Positions 36,357 to 46,264 of a stretch of DNA of 64,000 nucleotides are shown piece after piece. The notes under the pieces were generated by a model. That model was not told the DNA's origin. It searched no databases and saw only the letters and a list, made by a program, of their open reading frames with translations. The translations under genes were made by a program, and so were the position numbers. Every line of letters starts with the position of its first letter. The stretch's first letter is position 1. The stretch is from Tubulanus polymorphus. Taxonomy: Eukaryota > Nemertea > Palaeonemertea > Tubulaniformes > Tubulanidae. The DNA lies in the NCBI RefSeq assembly GCF_964204645.1, contig NC_134026.1, forward strand, positions 18,062,650 through 18,126,649. The letters run 5' to 3'.

Positions 36357-38309
36357 CTATAACCTAGACATATAATAGTTTGTCATGAAGACTGTGTGAG
36401 AATTGAAACTTAGAATTCTACTTATGAGGTATCTTGATGTGTACGGTTTCGAAATTCTCCTGCCCTTTTTATTCTTCTCAGTCTTGCTGACTTTAGGTAA
36501 AGCAGGAGCAGGAGCAACGTCAGCATTTGTGTAATCCGTATCGGTGATTTCCATCGGTTCGGATTTGATTTTAACCTTATCAAATCTGGCAGAATCCGAT
36601 GTTAATCCAAAAGATGGTACAGTAGCATCAGCACCACCTGCTTGCTCTTGTGTAATCTCACTCTTGATGGACAACAAAGTCATATCGTCCATAGTGTCAC
36701 TACCTCGAACACACTCGTTCAGAGTAAGTGGCTTGATCAGTGTATTTTTGCATTCAATACACAGACCTTGACTATGCGCACACTGTTCAATATCACAGAT
36801 AACTTGTTTAACTGTATCAATGTTCATCAGCTTGTTCATATCATGGGCGAGTTCATCCAATTTACCATCGGTCACAATTTTTATGCCGTTTGTACAGAGT
36901 TGGGTAAACAGCATCTTGTTCAATTCAGTCACTCTGCTGTATTCGTGTCTCAACTTGGCCAATTTTCGTTCCATTGTAGATTGCAAGGTTGTCAGAAGCT
37001 GGCAATCGGTCGACAGAATTTTTTCAACCAGTTCCAAGTGTTTGCGCTGACCCTTGGAGTGAGTGTCGACAAGTTTCTTTCTAGCCTCTGCTTCTAGGTG
37101 TTGAAGCTTGAAGAGAAGATATTTGTTACCTTCCATCAAGTACACGGTTTCGTTTTCGGCATTGTGGAACATAAAGTACTGCGGTTTGCTAAGTTCATTT
37201 ATGGCAGAGTTGACCCCCTGTTCCTTGGCACGCGATACTTTTTCATCAGCAGAGATGGGTACGTCGATGATCAAACTACAACCGTCTTCACTTGGCGATG
37301 CAGCGACAGGTGTGGGTTCTGTTGTGGGCATTTCGACACATACTTGTTTCGTATTTTTACAAATACAATAACAGGTACAATTGTCGGAGCGACGTTTTGG
37401 CTCGTTGATCACCAGTGGGTAAATGTTCCAATTTATGTATTCACTTTCTGCAAAACGTGCCACAGTTTCTTCAATCTTGGTCTTCTTACTTTCATCTGGT
37501 ATTTCGTTGCAGCCACTACATATCACAGTGTTTGCAGAAACATCTGTGTAATGCAAATCAACGCGTCCGGTGGGTAACGATAACTTTGCAACAATGTCCG
37601 ATGGGATTTCCACAGCGTTGATTGAAAATCCGCGCGTCTTGTTGACTTCTTGGACCAACTCGCCCATTTTCAAACTGGTTGTGTACACTATGACACACAA
37701 CTCGTAGTATTGAATCAAATTTGACAAAGTTATCATTTCAAGCCGTTTTTTGGCTGCGTTGGGAAAATTATACTCCTCAACACCGTGTGCAGCAACATGG
37801 GTATTAAATTCGTAGATGCGTTTCAAATCCTTCATTTTACGTTCACATACCTCTGCTCTTTCTGTAAAGTTTTTCATCTTTGTCCTCTCCGTTTCGTGTA
37901 GAACGTAGATTACTCTTGCTGGCTCGGGTAACGTTTTCCTGTAGGATTCGGCCTTTTTGGAGCGAGCGCTTTTCTGATGGGTAATACACAACGGAGTAGA
38001 TTGCGATTCACCAACAACAAGAACATCATCCACTGTTTCATTTAGGGTAAGATCGGAACCAGCAGCAATAGCAGCAGAGTATTTGTGATCGTCTCCATGC
38101 AATTTTAAATCCAAGTTGTGTGCGCTACCAGTCAATTTGGAAAATCCACCACCTGATAAACGATGTCTCTCTTTGGGTACAAGGTTGTCACCGCTATTGC
38201 ATCGACAAAGACAGGAACATTTGGCGTAATCCTCGAGAAATTTGAGTTTTTGGTTTTCTGTTAGAGTGTCCCAAACGAAGAACCTGTTAGTTGACTTTGG
38301 TGTTAGCAT
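36357..38309 (-). CDS. Unknown Cys-rich protein (650 aa)
   Basis: The start is the ATG at 38309. Several Cys groups suggest zinc binding: CSCLCRC near residue 32-38, CSGC near 270, CTCYCICK near 310-317 and a CAHSQGLCIEC block near 510. A helical region (~400-480) could form a coiled coil. The C-terminal ~100 residues contain SUMO-like KIKSEPME and basic motifs. The final ~30 residues are atypical (Tyr/Ser-rich) and lie next to the retroelement nest, so the true end may have been altered by insertion. Its role could be nuclear regulation or ubiquitin/SUMO-related, but no domain is recognised. Confidence 0.75.
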   Translation of the reverse strand: MLTPKSTNRFFVWDTLTENQKLKFLEDYAKCSCLCRCNSGDNLVPKERHRLSGGGFSKLTGSAHNLDLKLHGDDHKYSAAIAAGSDLTLNETVDDVLVVGESQSTPLCITHQKSARSKKAESYRKTLPEPARVIYVLHETERTKMKNFTERAEVCERKMKDLKRIYEFNTHVAAHGVEEYNFPNAAKKRLEMITLSNLIQYYELCVIVYTTSLKMGELVQEVNKTRGFSINAVEIPSDIVAKLSLPTGRVDLHYTDVSANTVICSGCNEIPDESKKTKIEETVARFAESEYINWNIYPLVINEPKRRSDNCTCYCICKNTKQVCVEMPTTEPTPVAASPSEDGCSLIIDVPISADEKVSRAKEQGVNSAINELSKPQYFMFHNAENETVYLMEGNKYLLFKLQHLEAEARKKLVDTHSKGQRKHLELVEKILSTDCQLLTTLQSTMERKLAKLRHEYSRVTELNKMLFTQLCTNGIKIVTDGKLDELAHDMNKLMNIDTVKQVICDIEQCAHSQGLCIECKNTLIKPLTLNECVRGSDTMDDMTLLSIKSEITQEQAGGADATVPSFGLTSDSARFDKVKIKSEPMEITDTDYTNADVAPAPALPKVSKTEKNKKGRRISKPYTSRYLISRILSFNSHTVFMTNYYMSRL

Positions 38310-38505
38310 TGCTGGTACAATGTCTTTTTGTTGATCTGGGTTGGTGATGTTTCCGTCAACGTTGTCAATGTTGTAATAACCTCAGAGGTCTGATAAAGTT
38401 AGAAAATATTTCGGCCCACTTTTCCACACACACACCGATATAGTTTGGCAAGAACTGGGTAGCGTATGATAGGGTACAAATCGTAACACCCATTTATATA
38501 GCCAA

Positions 38506-38576
38506 GAAAAAAACCTAACCCAACAAAAACCTAACCCAACAAAAACCTAACCCAACAAAAACCTAACCCAACAAAA
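38506..38576 (+). repeat. 16-bp tandem repeat CCTAACCCAACAAAAA
   Basis: Four to five perfect copies lie in the 590-base noncoding stretch 38310-38897. The CCTAACCC core is telomere-like, but the rest is not. The sequence has no coding support. Confidence 0.85.
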
Positions 38577-38610
38577 ATGTTACAAATCGTGTCCGAACAA
38601 GTTCACGTTG

Positions 38611-38671
38611 CTTATTTCTCCTCTTGTAACCTTATTTCTCCTCTTGTAACCTTATTTCTCCTCTTGTAACC
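38611..38671 (-). repeat. TTACAAGAGGAGAAATAA repeat cluster, reversed (3 units)
   Basis: Three perfect 20-base units on the minus strand abut a CCCGGG. This cluster shows that the repeat family inserts or acts in both orientations. The remaining part of the gap (38672-38897) is AT-rich with no gene. Confidence 0.9.
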
Positions 38672-38897
38672 CGGGCCCCTGGGACATGTTCCCACGTAAC
38701 TTTGCATGCCAGTTTGTTTCACCAAGCTGGACATAAAATTTGCGTTTTTTCCTAGATGTTTGAGTTTTCGAAAAACTTGTGTTTTTTTCACAACCAAGTC
38801 AAAAAATAATTAACTCGAAAAATTCAATTTTACAAGTATCATATTTTTACTAAACAAATTCAGAGATTCGTTCTATTTACAAGCATACATACAATTT

Positions 38898-40064
38898 TTA
38901 CATGGTTTCATAACAAAACAAATCAATATCAGAGTTGACATCATTACAAGGGGCAACAGTTAGTCCGAATTTTTCAGCGCTTACAACCTTATATTTGCTA
39001 AAGTTATGATAAGGAACACTGATACCTGGCTTGGCAAAAATTACCAAATTGTCAATAGAGTTCCATTCAACTGAAAACGTATCTCCGGTGGGATCGTTAT
39101 TCATTAGATCGGCACCTCCGAGATAGTAGAAAAGTTTTTCACTGTTCATCACATACAGAGTTTTATATTCGGATTCTGGAACATTTGTCAAGAAGTAAGC
39201 AAGACATTTGTCACCCAAAGTAGTCCAGCAACGGTCGCAAGAATAGTCCAAGCAATCACAACAAGATATAGTAGTAATGTTTATTTTATCCAATTTCGAA
39301 ATGTATTCCTTTGACACTGTATTGTTTGTAGAAGTATCCAATTTAACGGGCGTAATGTTCACGTTTCTTCTCTCGCACAGAGGAAGAGGTGTCTTCAGCG
39401 AATCCACAATTGGGGTAAGCAACGAGGTGTGGGTAATTTCAAACCTAGCACTACCTCGACCGGAATCATCAGAGTCAATATCCATGCTATCACCGAAAAC
39501 ATCATCGTCTCCAAGCGATGTCGATAGAAGATCAATCTCGGAATCACCAATAGCAAACTTGACTTTGTTGCACTCGTAGTCTGGCGTTGATGGCTGTGGC
39601 TGTGGCTGAGTAACAGCTGCATTGTGAGTAAAGAATGTGCCGGTTTGTGTGCGTCGAAGTGTTGATGGTGTCTCGAATTGAAAGAAGTTTCCTTCTTCTT
39701 TGGCCAGTTTGCGCTTGCAATCGAAATATTTATCAATAGAGTCTTTGATTTTATTTGATGACGATCGACTATCTTTTAAACATGCGCTGGCGGCTGCACA
39801 ACTATCGTACACTGCCTTTTTCGACGGGTATTTATGTGGTATATTACACGGAGTATCTATCTCGTCTATCTCGGCGACTGTAACCTTTTTCTGTCGTTGC
39901 GGTTGATTTGACGACTGTTGATGCATGACAAAGTTCTTATGGTCGATGGTTGACTGTGCTTGCAGTTTACGTTTAGCGTCCGACAAAAGTAACGAATTTA
40001 TATTACTTTTGTTGTTCTTCTTCTGAAGTTTGTTCTTTGACAAAATGTTGGGACGAGTCTTCAT
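38898..40064 (-). CDS. Unknown protein with Cys cluster (388 aa)
   Basis: It starts at the ATG at 40064. The N-terminal ~125 residues are basic and Asn/Gln/Ser-rich, and the middle has acidic Asp/Ser blocks. A CCDCLDYSCDRC cluster near residues 267-278 suggests zinc binding, and a compact C-terminal ~110 residues follows. It is likely nuclear or regulatory. Upstream 40065-40193 is a short AT-rich gap before the stop of the 487-residue gene on the same strand. Confidence 0.75.
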   Translation of the reverse strand: MKTRPNILSKNKLQKKNNKSNINSLLLSDAKRKLQAQSTIDHKNFVMHQQSSNQPQRQKKVTVAEIDEIDTPCNIPHKYPSKKAVYDSCAAASACLKDSRSSSNKIKDSIDKYFDCKRKLAKEEGNFFQFETPSTLRRTQTGTFFTHNAAVTQPQPQPSTPDYECNKVKFAIGDSEIDLLSTSLGDDDVFGDSMDIDSDDSGRGSARFEITHTSLLTPIVDSLKTPLPLCERRNVNITPVKLDTSTNNTVSKEYISKLDKINITTISCCDCLDYSCDRCWTTLGDKCLAYFLTNVPESEYKTLYVMNSEKLFYYLGGADLMNNDPTGDTFSVEWNSIDNLVIFAKPGISVPYHNFSKYKVVSAEKFGLTVAPCNDVNSDIDLFCYETM

Positions 40065-40193
40065 ATTTTCTTAAGTGTTGTAGTAACTCGTAAGAAGTGC
40101 AAGGAACGAATGAGTTATTCTTTTGTATCTATACAGAATGTCCGAAGGGTTACAAAAAATGTATACTTCTACAAGTCCAAAATTTTCCTAACT

Positions 40194-41657
40194 TTATTTA
40201 GTTACCACTACTTTTTTCGTACTCCCGAACAAAGAAATGTGTCCAAAACCATTTTTCTGCCTAGTTATGCTGTCTCTGATCAGATCCTTGTGGTCTTTGC
40301 AATCACAACCGCCAACATTGTCAGATTTTCTGCTATCTTTTGAAAATGTATACACTAAACGCGATAGAGTCTGTGCTCGAGTAACTCGGCTATTTTGAAA
40401 CTTGGCTATAGCAGCCATATCAAAAGATAGCCTCCTGTTACCCAATACATTACTCTTTGTTTCCACAAGCCACCATGCTCTGTGAATATCTTCAATAGAG
40501 ATATTATCCATTTGTGTGAGATCGATAAAAGTCTGTTCATTTACGGACAAGATATCTTCATTTCCATTGCCTGTGTCATCGCGATCCGTGGTTGTAGCAC
40601 TGTTACTGCTACTGTCTTCGATTGACTTTAGTTTTTGAAATACACAATTGCATTTGAATCGCAAACGTTGCTCAATCTCGTCCGTCTGACCATAAGTTAC
40701 AAAATGCATTTTACACCTTGGACAAATTCTAGTTTTTGTTATACTGGTAATGTTAGAAGCGTTGATGGGTCCGGGTTCTGTTAACTTTTTGGAGACGTTT
40801 CCTTCCTCCTCTGGGTATGTTGGAGTAATTGTGCCAGCCAAATCTTCTACAACAATTTCAAACGAATCCAGCATGGCCGTATATTTCACCAAATCGTTGG
40901 TTCGGGTATTATACCGGACTATAGCAAATGGGTTAAGTTGAGCAAATTCGGAATCATCCGCTGTTTTGACTTGTTTTTTACCTAGCATCATGTCGAGCTG
41001 CTCTGAAATCATTTCTACATACATTCTTCTCAGTATATCGGACACTGTTAACAAATTTGACACGCCACCGGTCGGGTGATAAACAGAAACGTGGTCTATA
41101 CCTCGGTGAAGTCCTCTTTTAAACTTTTCATATTTATAAATTTGATCTGGGTAAAGTAAAATTCTAAAAAATGTCATTTGCACATTTCGATATGATTGTC
41201 TTTGTGACATGGTCATATGTACTATGCCTCCATTTCTCCAATGGGGTACGTAAAAGGACGAGTTTTTCACGTAGTCTGTATAGAATCGATATGCTGTGTA
41301 AACTCGTTCTGTGGCTACATATGCAGAGTAGAATTCATTTTTGCCGATATAGGTGATTTTGTTATCTTCGACTGTGTTGTCGAAAATCTTGTGTTGACCT
41401 ATAACGTTTCTCCATTCGTTATCAAGGGTAAGTAAGGCATTTTGTAGCACCTCTATAAATGTTACCAGTCTACGGATAAATTGGTCTCTATGACCGGTAG
41501 TGGTGAAAAATACCAAGTCGGGCAAAAGAGAACTCAGAGTTTTCATAGCTTGTATAAATTCTGCCCAATCGTTGACACAAGATTGTGCCAGAGCATCGTA
41601 TACGTTTATTTTACAATTCATTTTAACAAGCAGCACGAGATAGAAAGTAAAGTTCAT
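40194..41657 (-). CDS. Unknown protein with CxxC pair (487 aa)
   Basis: It starts at the ATG at 41657 (a second ATG is twelve residues in). The first ~280 residues are predicted globular and helical. A zinc-ribbon-like CPRC ... CNC element lies near residues 315-340, followed by a Ser/Thr/Asp-rich linker and a basic C-terminal domain. No membrane segment is convincing, since the hydrophobic first ten residues are short. No family is recognised. It is co-oriented with the genes on both sides. Confidence 0.75.
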   Translation of the reverse strand: MNFTFYLVLLVKMNCKINVYDALAQSCVNDWAEFIQAMKTLSSLLPDLVFFTTTGHRDQFIRRLVTFIEVLQNALLTLDNEWRNVIGQHKIFDNTVEDNKITYIGKNEFYSAYVATERVYTAYRFYTDYVKNSSFYVPHWRNGGIVHMTMSQRQSYRNVQMTFFRILLYPDQIYKYEKFKRGLHRGIDHVSVYHPTGGVSNLLTVSDILRRMYVEMISEQLDMMLGKKQVKTADDSEFAQLNPFAIVRYNTRTNDLVKYTAMLDSFEIVVEDLAGTITPTYPEEEGNVSKKLTEPGPINASNITSITKTRICPRCKMHFVTYGQTDEIEQRLRFKCNCVFQKLKSIEDSSSNSATTTDRDDTGNGNEDILSVNEQTFIDLTQMDNISIEDIHRAWWLVETKSNVLGNRRLSFDMAAIAKFQNSRVTRAQTLSRLVYTFSKDSRKSDNVGGCDCKDHKDLIRDSITRQKNGFGHISLFGSTKKVVVTK

Positions 41658-41693
41658 TGGGTAAATGTGGCTAACTACAGCAAATGTAAAAAA

Positions 41694-42143
41694 CTACCAG
41701 AGAGATCTGTACTCTATGTATTCAGAGAGGGTATGAGCATCGAATGGAGCGTCATATTCACAGTCTGAACAATAATCTGGCTCATATGGATGGTCTCTGT
41801 GATTTTTATTGCAGAAGAGAATGGCTTTCATTCTTTCTACTGTCCAGTGATCGCGTAGATAGTCAATTTCTTCGTCGCCTGACGCTGAGGAATATATCGT
41901 ATATCGGTCATCATCACTGCTACTATCATCACTGCTGTCTTCCTCGTCATCTGTTTCATCTTCCATATCATATTCATCTGTTGTTTCACCAGTTTCAACA
42001 TCGATGACATTTCCAACATTATTTAAGTCAAAATAAATTTTCTGTGCAGCAATTGGAGATTTTGGCGCAGAGACTTGAGAAATCGGTACATTCTCTTCAA
42101 CTTGTTCTGTTAATTTTTGTAACTCGTTTTCCGAACCGGACAT
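41694..42143 (-). CDS. Small acidic protein (149 aa)
   Basis: It starts at the ATG at 42143. A long acidic stretch (Asp/Glu/Ser, ~53-75) precedes a C-terminal domain with Cys/His (NKNHRDHPYEPDYCSDCEY) that could bind zinc. It is likely a regulatory phosphoprotein. It is divergent from the gene at 42477 across a 333-base noncoding gap. Confidence 0.7.
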   Translation of the reverse strand: MSGSENELQKLTEQVEENVPISQVSAPKSPIAAQKIYFDLNNVGNVIDVETGETTDEYDMEDETDDEEDSSDDSSSDDDRYTIYSSASGDEEIDYLRDHWTVERMKAILFCNKNHRDHPYEPDYCSDCEYDAPFDAHTLSEYIEYRSLW

Positions 42144-42476
42144 TTTTGTAACTTTTTGGTTACTTTTACTTTATATTGAAGAGATGTGTTCAGTTTTAAC
42201 AAGGGTAACGAAATGTGCGTACTACAGCGGACTTGGTGATTTTATATAATTTGAGCGGGTAACCTCGTTTTTTCCTCACCCTTTAACCCACCAAAAAACA
42301 AATGGAACGATAAAAACATCTATTACAGCCCAAAAAAACGTGTTTTGTCACCTTTTATTTTCTTATTGTAATTGAAGAGTTATGCAAACAAAGTCAGAAG
42401 TTAGTCTAGACACGAAAATTTTGTTTATCTTGAGATTGTTCCTTTTCTCTCACTTCATTTCACACAGTCAGTCGTC
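42144..42476. promoter_or_regulatory. Divergent intergenic region, 333 bases
   Basis: There is no ORF here. A TTTATATAATTT (42239-42250) and TTTATATTGAAG (42170-42181) are candidate TATA elements. Two GTTACTTTT/TTTTGGTTAC blocks lie near the minus-strand start. It probably holds promoters for both flanking genes. Confidence 0.35.
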
Positions 42477-43031
42477 ATGGGTCTCACTGAAAACGAGTTG
42501 ATCGCCATATTACTTGTGGTGTCAAATGCAATCATGGTTTTCATTTTAGACATAATTATAGTGATGTTATATTACCTGAAGAAGGACTTTCATCATTTAC
42601 GAAAATCTATCACCGATCCAATTGATCACTCACCTACTATCGTGTTCAAGCAACCACCTCAACCAACACCGACATGTCATCCGCCACAACGGTCTTGCTG
42701 CTTTAGATCTGGAAGCGCATCAACTCACACTAATGGACATGGAAATGGTGTCAACTTCTTTACGTTTCCACCGACACCTCGATTGACAACACGACATAAA
42801 CTCAGACAACACAGTAACTCGTTCAATGGTCATCTACCACCAATACCGGCAAGAGAAGAAGAGATCAACAGCGAATTTATAAGTAACAATAACAATATAA
42901 GCACTATCAAGAGATCAAATACATTACCCAGTAACGGACTTGTTAGATCGAACAAATGGCCATTACATAGACAAAATAGCGATTCATCAAATACTAATGA
43001 TATTCCGTTACTACCCATGAAAACACGATAA
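42477..43031 (+). CDS. Single-pass membrane protein with Pro/Ser-rich tail (184 aa)
   Basis: From the ATG at 42477, residues ~7-36 form one strong hydrophobic segment with no cleavable-signal character, followed by a basic KKDFHHLRK stop-transfer. This suggests an N-out, C-in type III topology. The cytoplasmic tail has Pro-rich (PPQPTPTCHPPQ), dicysteine and Ser/Asn-rich sections. It may link envelope and tegument. Coding-like composition runs through to the stop. No family is recognised. Confidence 0.7.
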   Translation: MGLTENELIAILLVVSNAIMVFILDIIIVMLYYLKKDFHHLRKSITDPIDHSPTIVFKQPPQPTPTCHPPQRSCCFRSGSASTHTNGHGNGVNFFTFPPTPRLTTRHKLRQHSNSFNGHLPPIPAREEEINSEFISNNNNISTIKRSNTLPSNGLVRSNKWPLHRQNSDSSNTNDIPLLPMKTR

Positions 43032-43141
43032 AGGCGAGAACAGTAATTGTAACGGAGCTGTTGCCCATTCTTTGATTTATGCTGAAATTGGAGATTAGGT
43101 AAAAATGTCATTCGTAAGGCATTGAAAGTAAATTTGTAAAT

Positions 43142-44101
43142 ATGGCTGTAAACTGGATACTTGATCGTATAGCCGGTTTCGGCATGTATCATATAAATTT
43201 TATAGAAGATTTAAAAATGTTGTATTTTGATATAAAATCGAAAAATAACCGTGGAAGTGTTGGTGAAAATTCAACAAATGCCGATATAGACTTTTTGTTA
43301 ACGGATTCAGACGTGTTGTGTATGGATATGCGGACAATGTTGTATAGAGACGCTAGAAAAAACGTGGTAGATGCTTTAGCTATCGACTATATCAATCTTG
43401 GAGAAAATGTGGACTGCTTATTCAAAATGTTACAAGATATGGATGTGGATCAATCCTTAATTACCCATTACGCGGTGTTGATCACTTCCAAACCAAATGT
43501 ACCCAAAGAAGTTTACGACAATTTGTATATAAACTGGAAAAAGTGCAAGGACTTGTTGCCGTTGTTAAAAGTAAAACAACGCATGCAACAGAATGGTAAA
43601 GTGGTTGCAGCAGATACAGGGAATGAAGAAAACATTTACGACGTATGTCACTTGTCGTTCTATGCGGCTTTGAACCAGTTTACACCACAAGCTACGGTCG
43701 GCAGTGTTTCGGAAGCTGTCAGTAAGCTACTGGTGGACGTCAACAAAAAGGCCAAGATTTCAGAGATAACTCATAAGGGATTCCACATGATGAACAAGAT
43801 CGAAACCGAACGCGATGGCGACGAAAGACGATTGCCGCCGGTTACGAATTTACCCTCGAACAAATTAGTTACAAATTTTTCGGGCCAAGATTCATCCGAG
43901 ACAGAGTCGTACGGAAGCGGAGTGAGTTTACCATTGTTACCCAGTGTGCCACGAAATGGACCAGGAAGTACGGTTAGTGATACGTCACTTTCCTCACCCG
44001 AGTTACAAAATACAACAGAACCCCCCAGGGGTTATGAAAAAAAGTATAAAAGCAAAAGGGGAGCAAAGTTACTTTCAGATGGTGGTCAGTTTTTGGTTTA
44101 A
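43142..44101 (+). CDS. Unknown protein (319 aa)
   Basis: The ATG at 43142 opens a 319-codon frame. The first ~220 residues look globular and helical; the last ~90 are Ser/Pro/Gly-rich and basic (disordered). There are no membrane or metal motifs. It lies 33 bases upstream of the 706-residue gene on the same strand and probably forms a block with the next two genes. Confidence 0.75.
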   Translation: MAVNWILDRIAGFGMYHINFIEDLKMLYFDIKSKNNRGSVGENSTNADIDFLLTDSDVLCMDMRTMLYRDARKNVVDALAIDYINLGENVDCLFKMLQDMDVDQSLITHYAVLITSKPNVPKEVYDNLYINWKKCKDLLPLLKVKQRMQQNGKVVAADTGNEENIYDVCHLSFYAALNQFTPQATVGSVSEAVSKLLVDVNKKAKISEITHKGFHMMNKIETERDGDERRLPPVTNLPSNKLVTNFSGQDSSETESYGSGVSLPLLPSVPRNGPGSTVSDTSLSSPELQNTTEPPRGYEKKYKSKRGAKLLSDGGQFLV

Positions 44102-44134
44102 TAGGTACTTGCAACATCAACAATACGTTACAAA

Positions 44135-46255
44135 ATGTCGTCTCCAGTAGTATACTTTACCCATACTTCGGCTGAATCTCTATCGGATCCCGAAACGGAT
44201 CCAGAAAGTTTCCAATTACATAAGTTTGACTTGGTTACTTGTAAATCTTCACTCGTACTAGAATCATCGGTATTCGTTCACCCTTACCCACAAACAAGTG
44301 CCAGACCCGATTCGTGTAAGGACAGTAGGAAAAAATATACAAAAGTCGTTAATAGACCTCATATTTATGCAAAAGATAAGAGATACAAGTTCAAAGATGA
44401 CGGTGGTGATGTGTCCTCTCAAAAGCAAATTGACATCGTGAAAATCAATTACGGTGTTTTAACTCCAAGTGCCCAAAACGTAATCGCGCTGAAGACTGAT
44501 CTTTATCGAAAATCAAACACCGTTGTTTTGATTCGATTCGATAACAAGAAAGACATTCAAGAATTTATTCGTTCGTTTCACGGTCTGGATAGCGATGCCG
44601 AAGTTGACCATCTGTTCACGGTTAACAAAACCACCTCTCAAGTAAACGTTTTGAACTCTGCCAATTTTCTCTTTACTCTGTTCTCCAATGATGAAACTGC
44701 CAAGAGACCACATATGTTTTTTAATCCGTACATTTGGGACATTTACAAGGCGACCGGTAATTTTTCGCATCTAAGATGGATCGATTGTATTGAACCCGTT
44801 GAGATACTTCCCTTCTCTGATGACGCTGGCGGTGAAGTTGGCTCAGAAGTTTTGTCCAAAGATTGCACAGCTGTCTTGGATAAAGCCTACGATTACTTCT
44901 GTTCAATCTTTGACGAACAAGGTAGTTTGTTACCCAACGTACATGTTCCAAAAGGTAAAACTGAATCTGACATACTCGAACTGTACAATGTCGGCGATGG
45001 CTACTTGGACAACAAGTTACACATAAGGGTTGAAACCATTGCCCAGCAACCGTTGAACGTATTTGCCTTTGAAACGGACACATTTCCAGCTGTGTTGGTC
45101 GAACAAAAACATAATATCATGATGGATCCGGGTATTAAGCAGTGGATGGAGAGTTGGCTCACCAATCCCCATTACAATACACTCGAGTTTTTCTACACAA
45201 ATCTAGACTCACCTGTTATTGCTACAACGAACTCGTTTACCCAGAGACTGCATAAAGCAATTTACAAAGACCAACATTACATCGTGAAGGTCATTCAAAT
45301 GTCTAGACGAGATATGGTCTTTGGAGTTGTCTATCAGCCAGAGCCGGTGTTTAAGCATAATTTTGCAACAAAGGTCAAGTCGTCTGGAAAAAAATGCGAC
45401 CATCAACAAACAAGTATACCGTTACCCGTAGTGAAGGTGTTTACCAGTGAAATCAACAGGAATCTCGTCCTTGTAAATCTCCTCGGCATTGTAAACGTGG
45501 TTAACGAATTTGGTGAGTTGTTGTATCGCCAATTCAATCTGCCAAAATTCACCGATCATGAAATGCTGTGCGTGCCAGAATTTCTACGGAACTTTGCCAA
45601 TAAACTGTTTGAAAATCCCGATTACTTGAAGCAATTCATTTTTGCCTTTATCAAGTCGTACTCGAAGAACGGAGTGCCCAGAAATGCCGTGACCGAGTTG
45701 ACATACGGTGCAAAAACCAAAATGATTAAGTTATTGCTAGACACAATTTTTACCTCTACAAACGGAAAGATATTTGACGTTACTTTGATGGAAGATGTTA
45801 AATTCGAGACAGGTTACGCGGATAGCAGTGCAAGTCAGGCCGAGGAAAGTGGTAAAGTAGTAGAACCGTATCACGGATTTGTATACCAGATGGCCGATAT
45901 GTTGTCTATGTCCATGTTGGCTATAACTTATACGAAAATCGACACCAGCATCGCCTCCAAAAATAAGACATTACCCAAATCTGCAACCGCGTCGTCCGCA
46001 AATCAACAATCAGTTGCCGTGAACCCAAACAGTCGAGCTGCAATTCAAGAAAAATTAGACAGAGAAGCTGCGGCCAAGGCAGCAGAGGCCGAGGGAACAA
46101 GCGGCGAGGCTAAATCGGAACAAGTTGTAGAAAGCTACTCGAAGATACCCGTTGACACATTTGTACAGTGCGGTCTCCATCATAACTTTATTAACATTAA
46201 CAAAAGTTGCGAAGAAGCCGTGTTACGATTCATGTTAGGTGGTTGTTACAGTTAA
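44135..46255 (+). CDS. Unknown protein (706 aa), structural candidate
   Basis: The start is the ATG at 44135. Composition is that of a large globular protein, with an Ala/Glu-rich, probably helical linker at ~635-665. No signal peptide, membrane span or catalytic motif is visible. Intact length and tight packing with the next gene (9 bases) argue for a conserved virion or replication role. The pentamer TACCC recurs through the gene on its sense strand. Confidence 0.8.
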   Translation: MSSPVVYFTHTSAESLSDPETDPESFQLHKFDLVTCKSSLVLESSVFVHPYPQTSARPDSCKDSRKKYTKVVNRPHIYAKDKRYKFKDDGGDVSSQKQIDIVKINYGVLTPSAQNVIALKTDLYRKSNTVVLIRFDNKKDIQEFIRSFHGLDSDAEVDHLFTVNKTTSQVNVLNSANFLFTLFSNDETAKRPHMFFNPYIWDIYKATGNFSHLRWIDCIEPVEILPFSDDAGGEVGSEVLSKDCTAVLDKAYDYFCSIFDEQGSLLPNVHVPKGKTESDILELYNVGDGYLDNKLHIRVETIAQQPLNVFAFETDTFPAVLVEQKHNIMMDPGIKQWMESWLTNPHYNTLEFFYTNLDSPVIATTNSFTQRLHKAIYKDQHYIVKVIQMSRRDMVFGVVYQPEPVFKHNFATKVKSSGKKCDHQQTSIPLPVVKVFTSEINRNLVLVNLLGIVNVVNEFGELLYRQFNLPKFTDHEMLCVPEFLRNFANKLFENPDYLKQFIFAFIKSYSKNGVPRNAVTELTYGAKTKMIKLLLDTIFTSTNGKIFDVTLMEDVKFETGYADSSASQAEESGKVVEPYHGFVYQMADMLSMSMLAITYTKIDTSIASKNKTLPKSATASSANQQSVAVNPNSRAAIQEKLDREAAAKAAEAEGTSGEAKSEQVVESYSKIPVDTFVQCGLHHNFININKSCEEAVLRFMLGGCYS

Positions 46256-46264
46256 AAAATAATA

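Noticed and set aside
38506-38576. Telomere repeat
   Set aside because: Only the CCTAACCC core is telomere-like; the 16-bp unit with CAACAAAAA is not a telomeric repeat.
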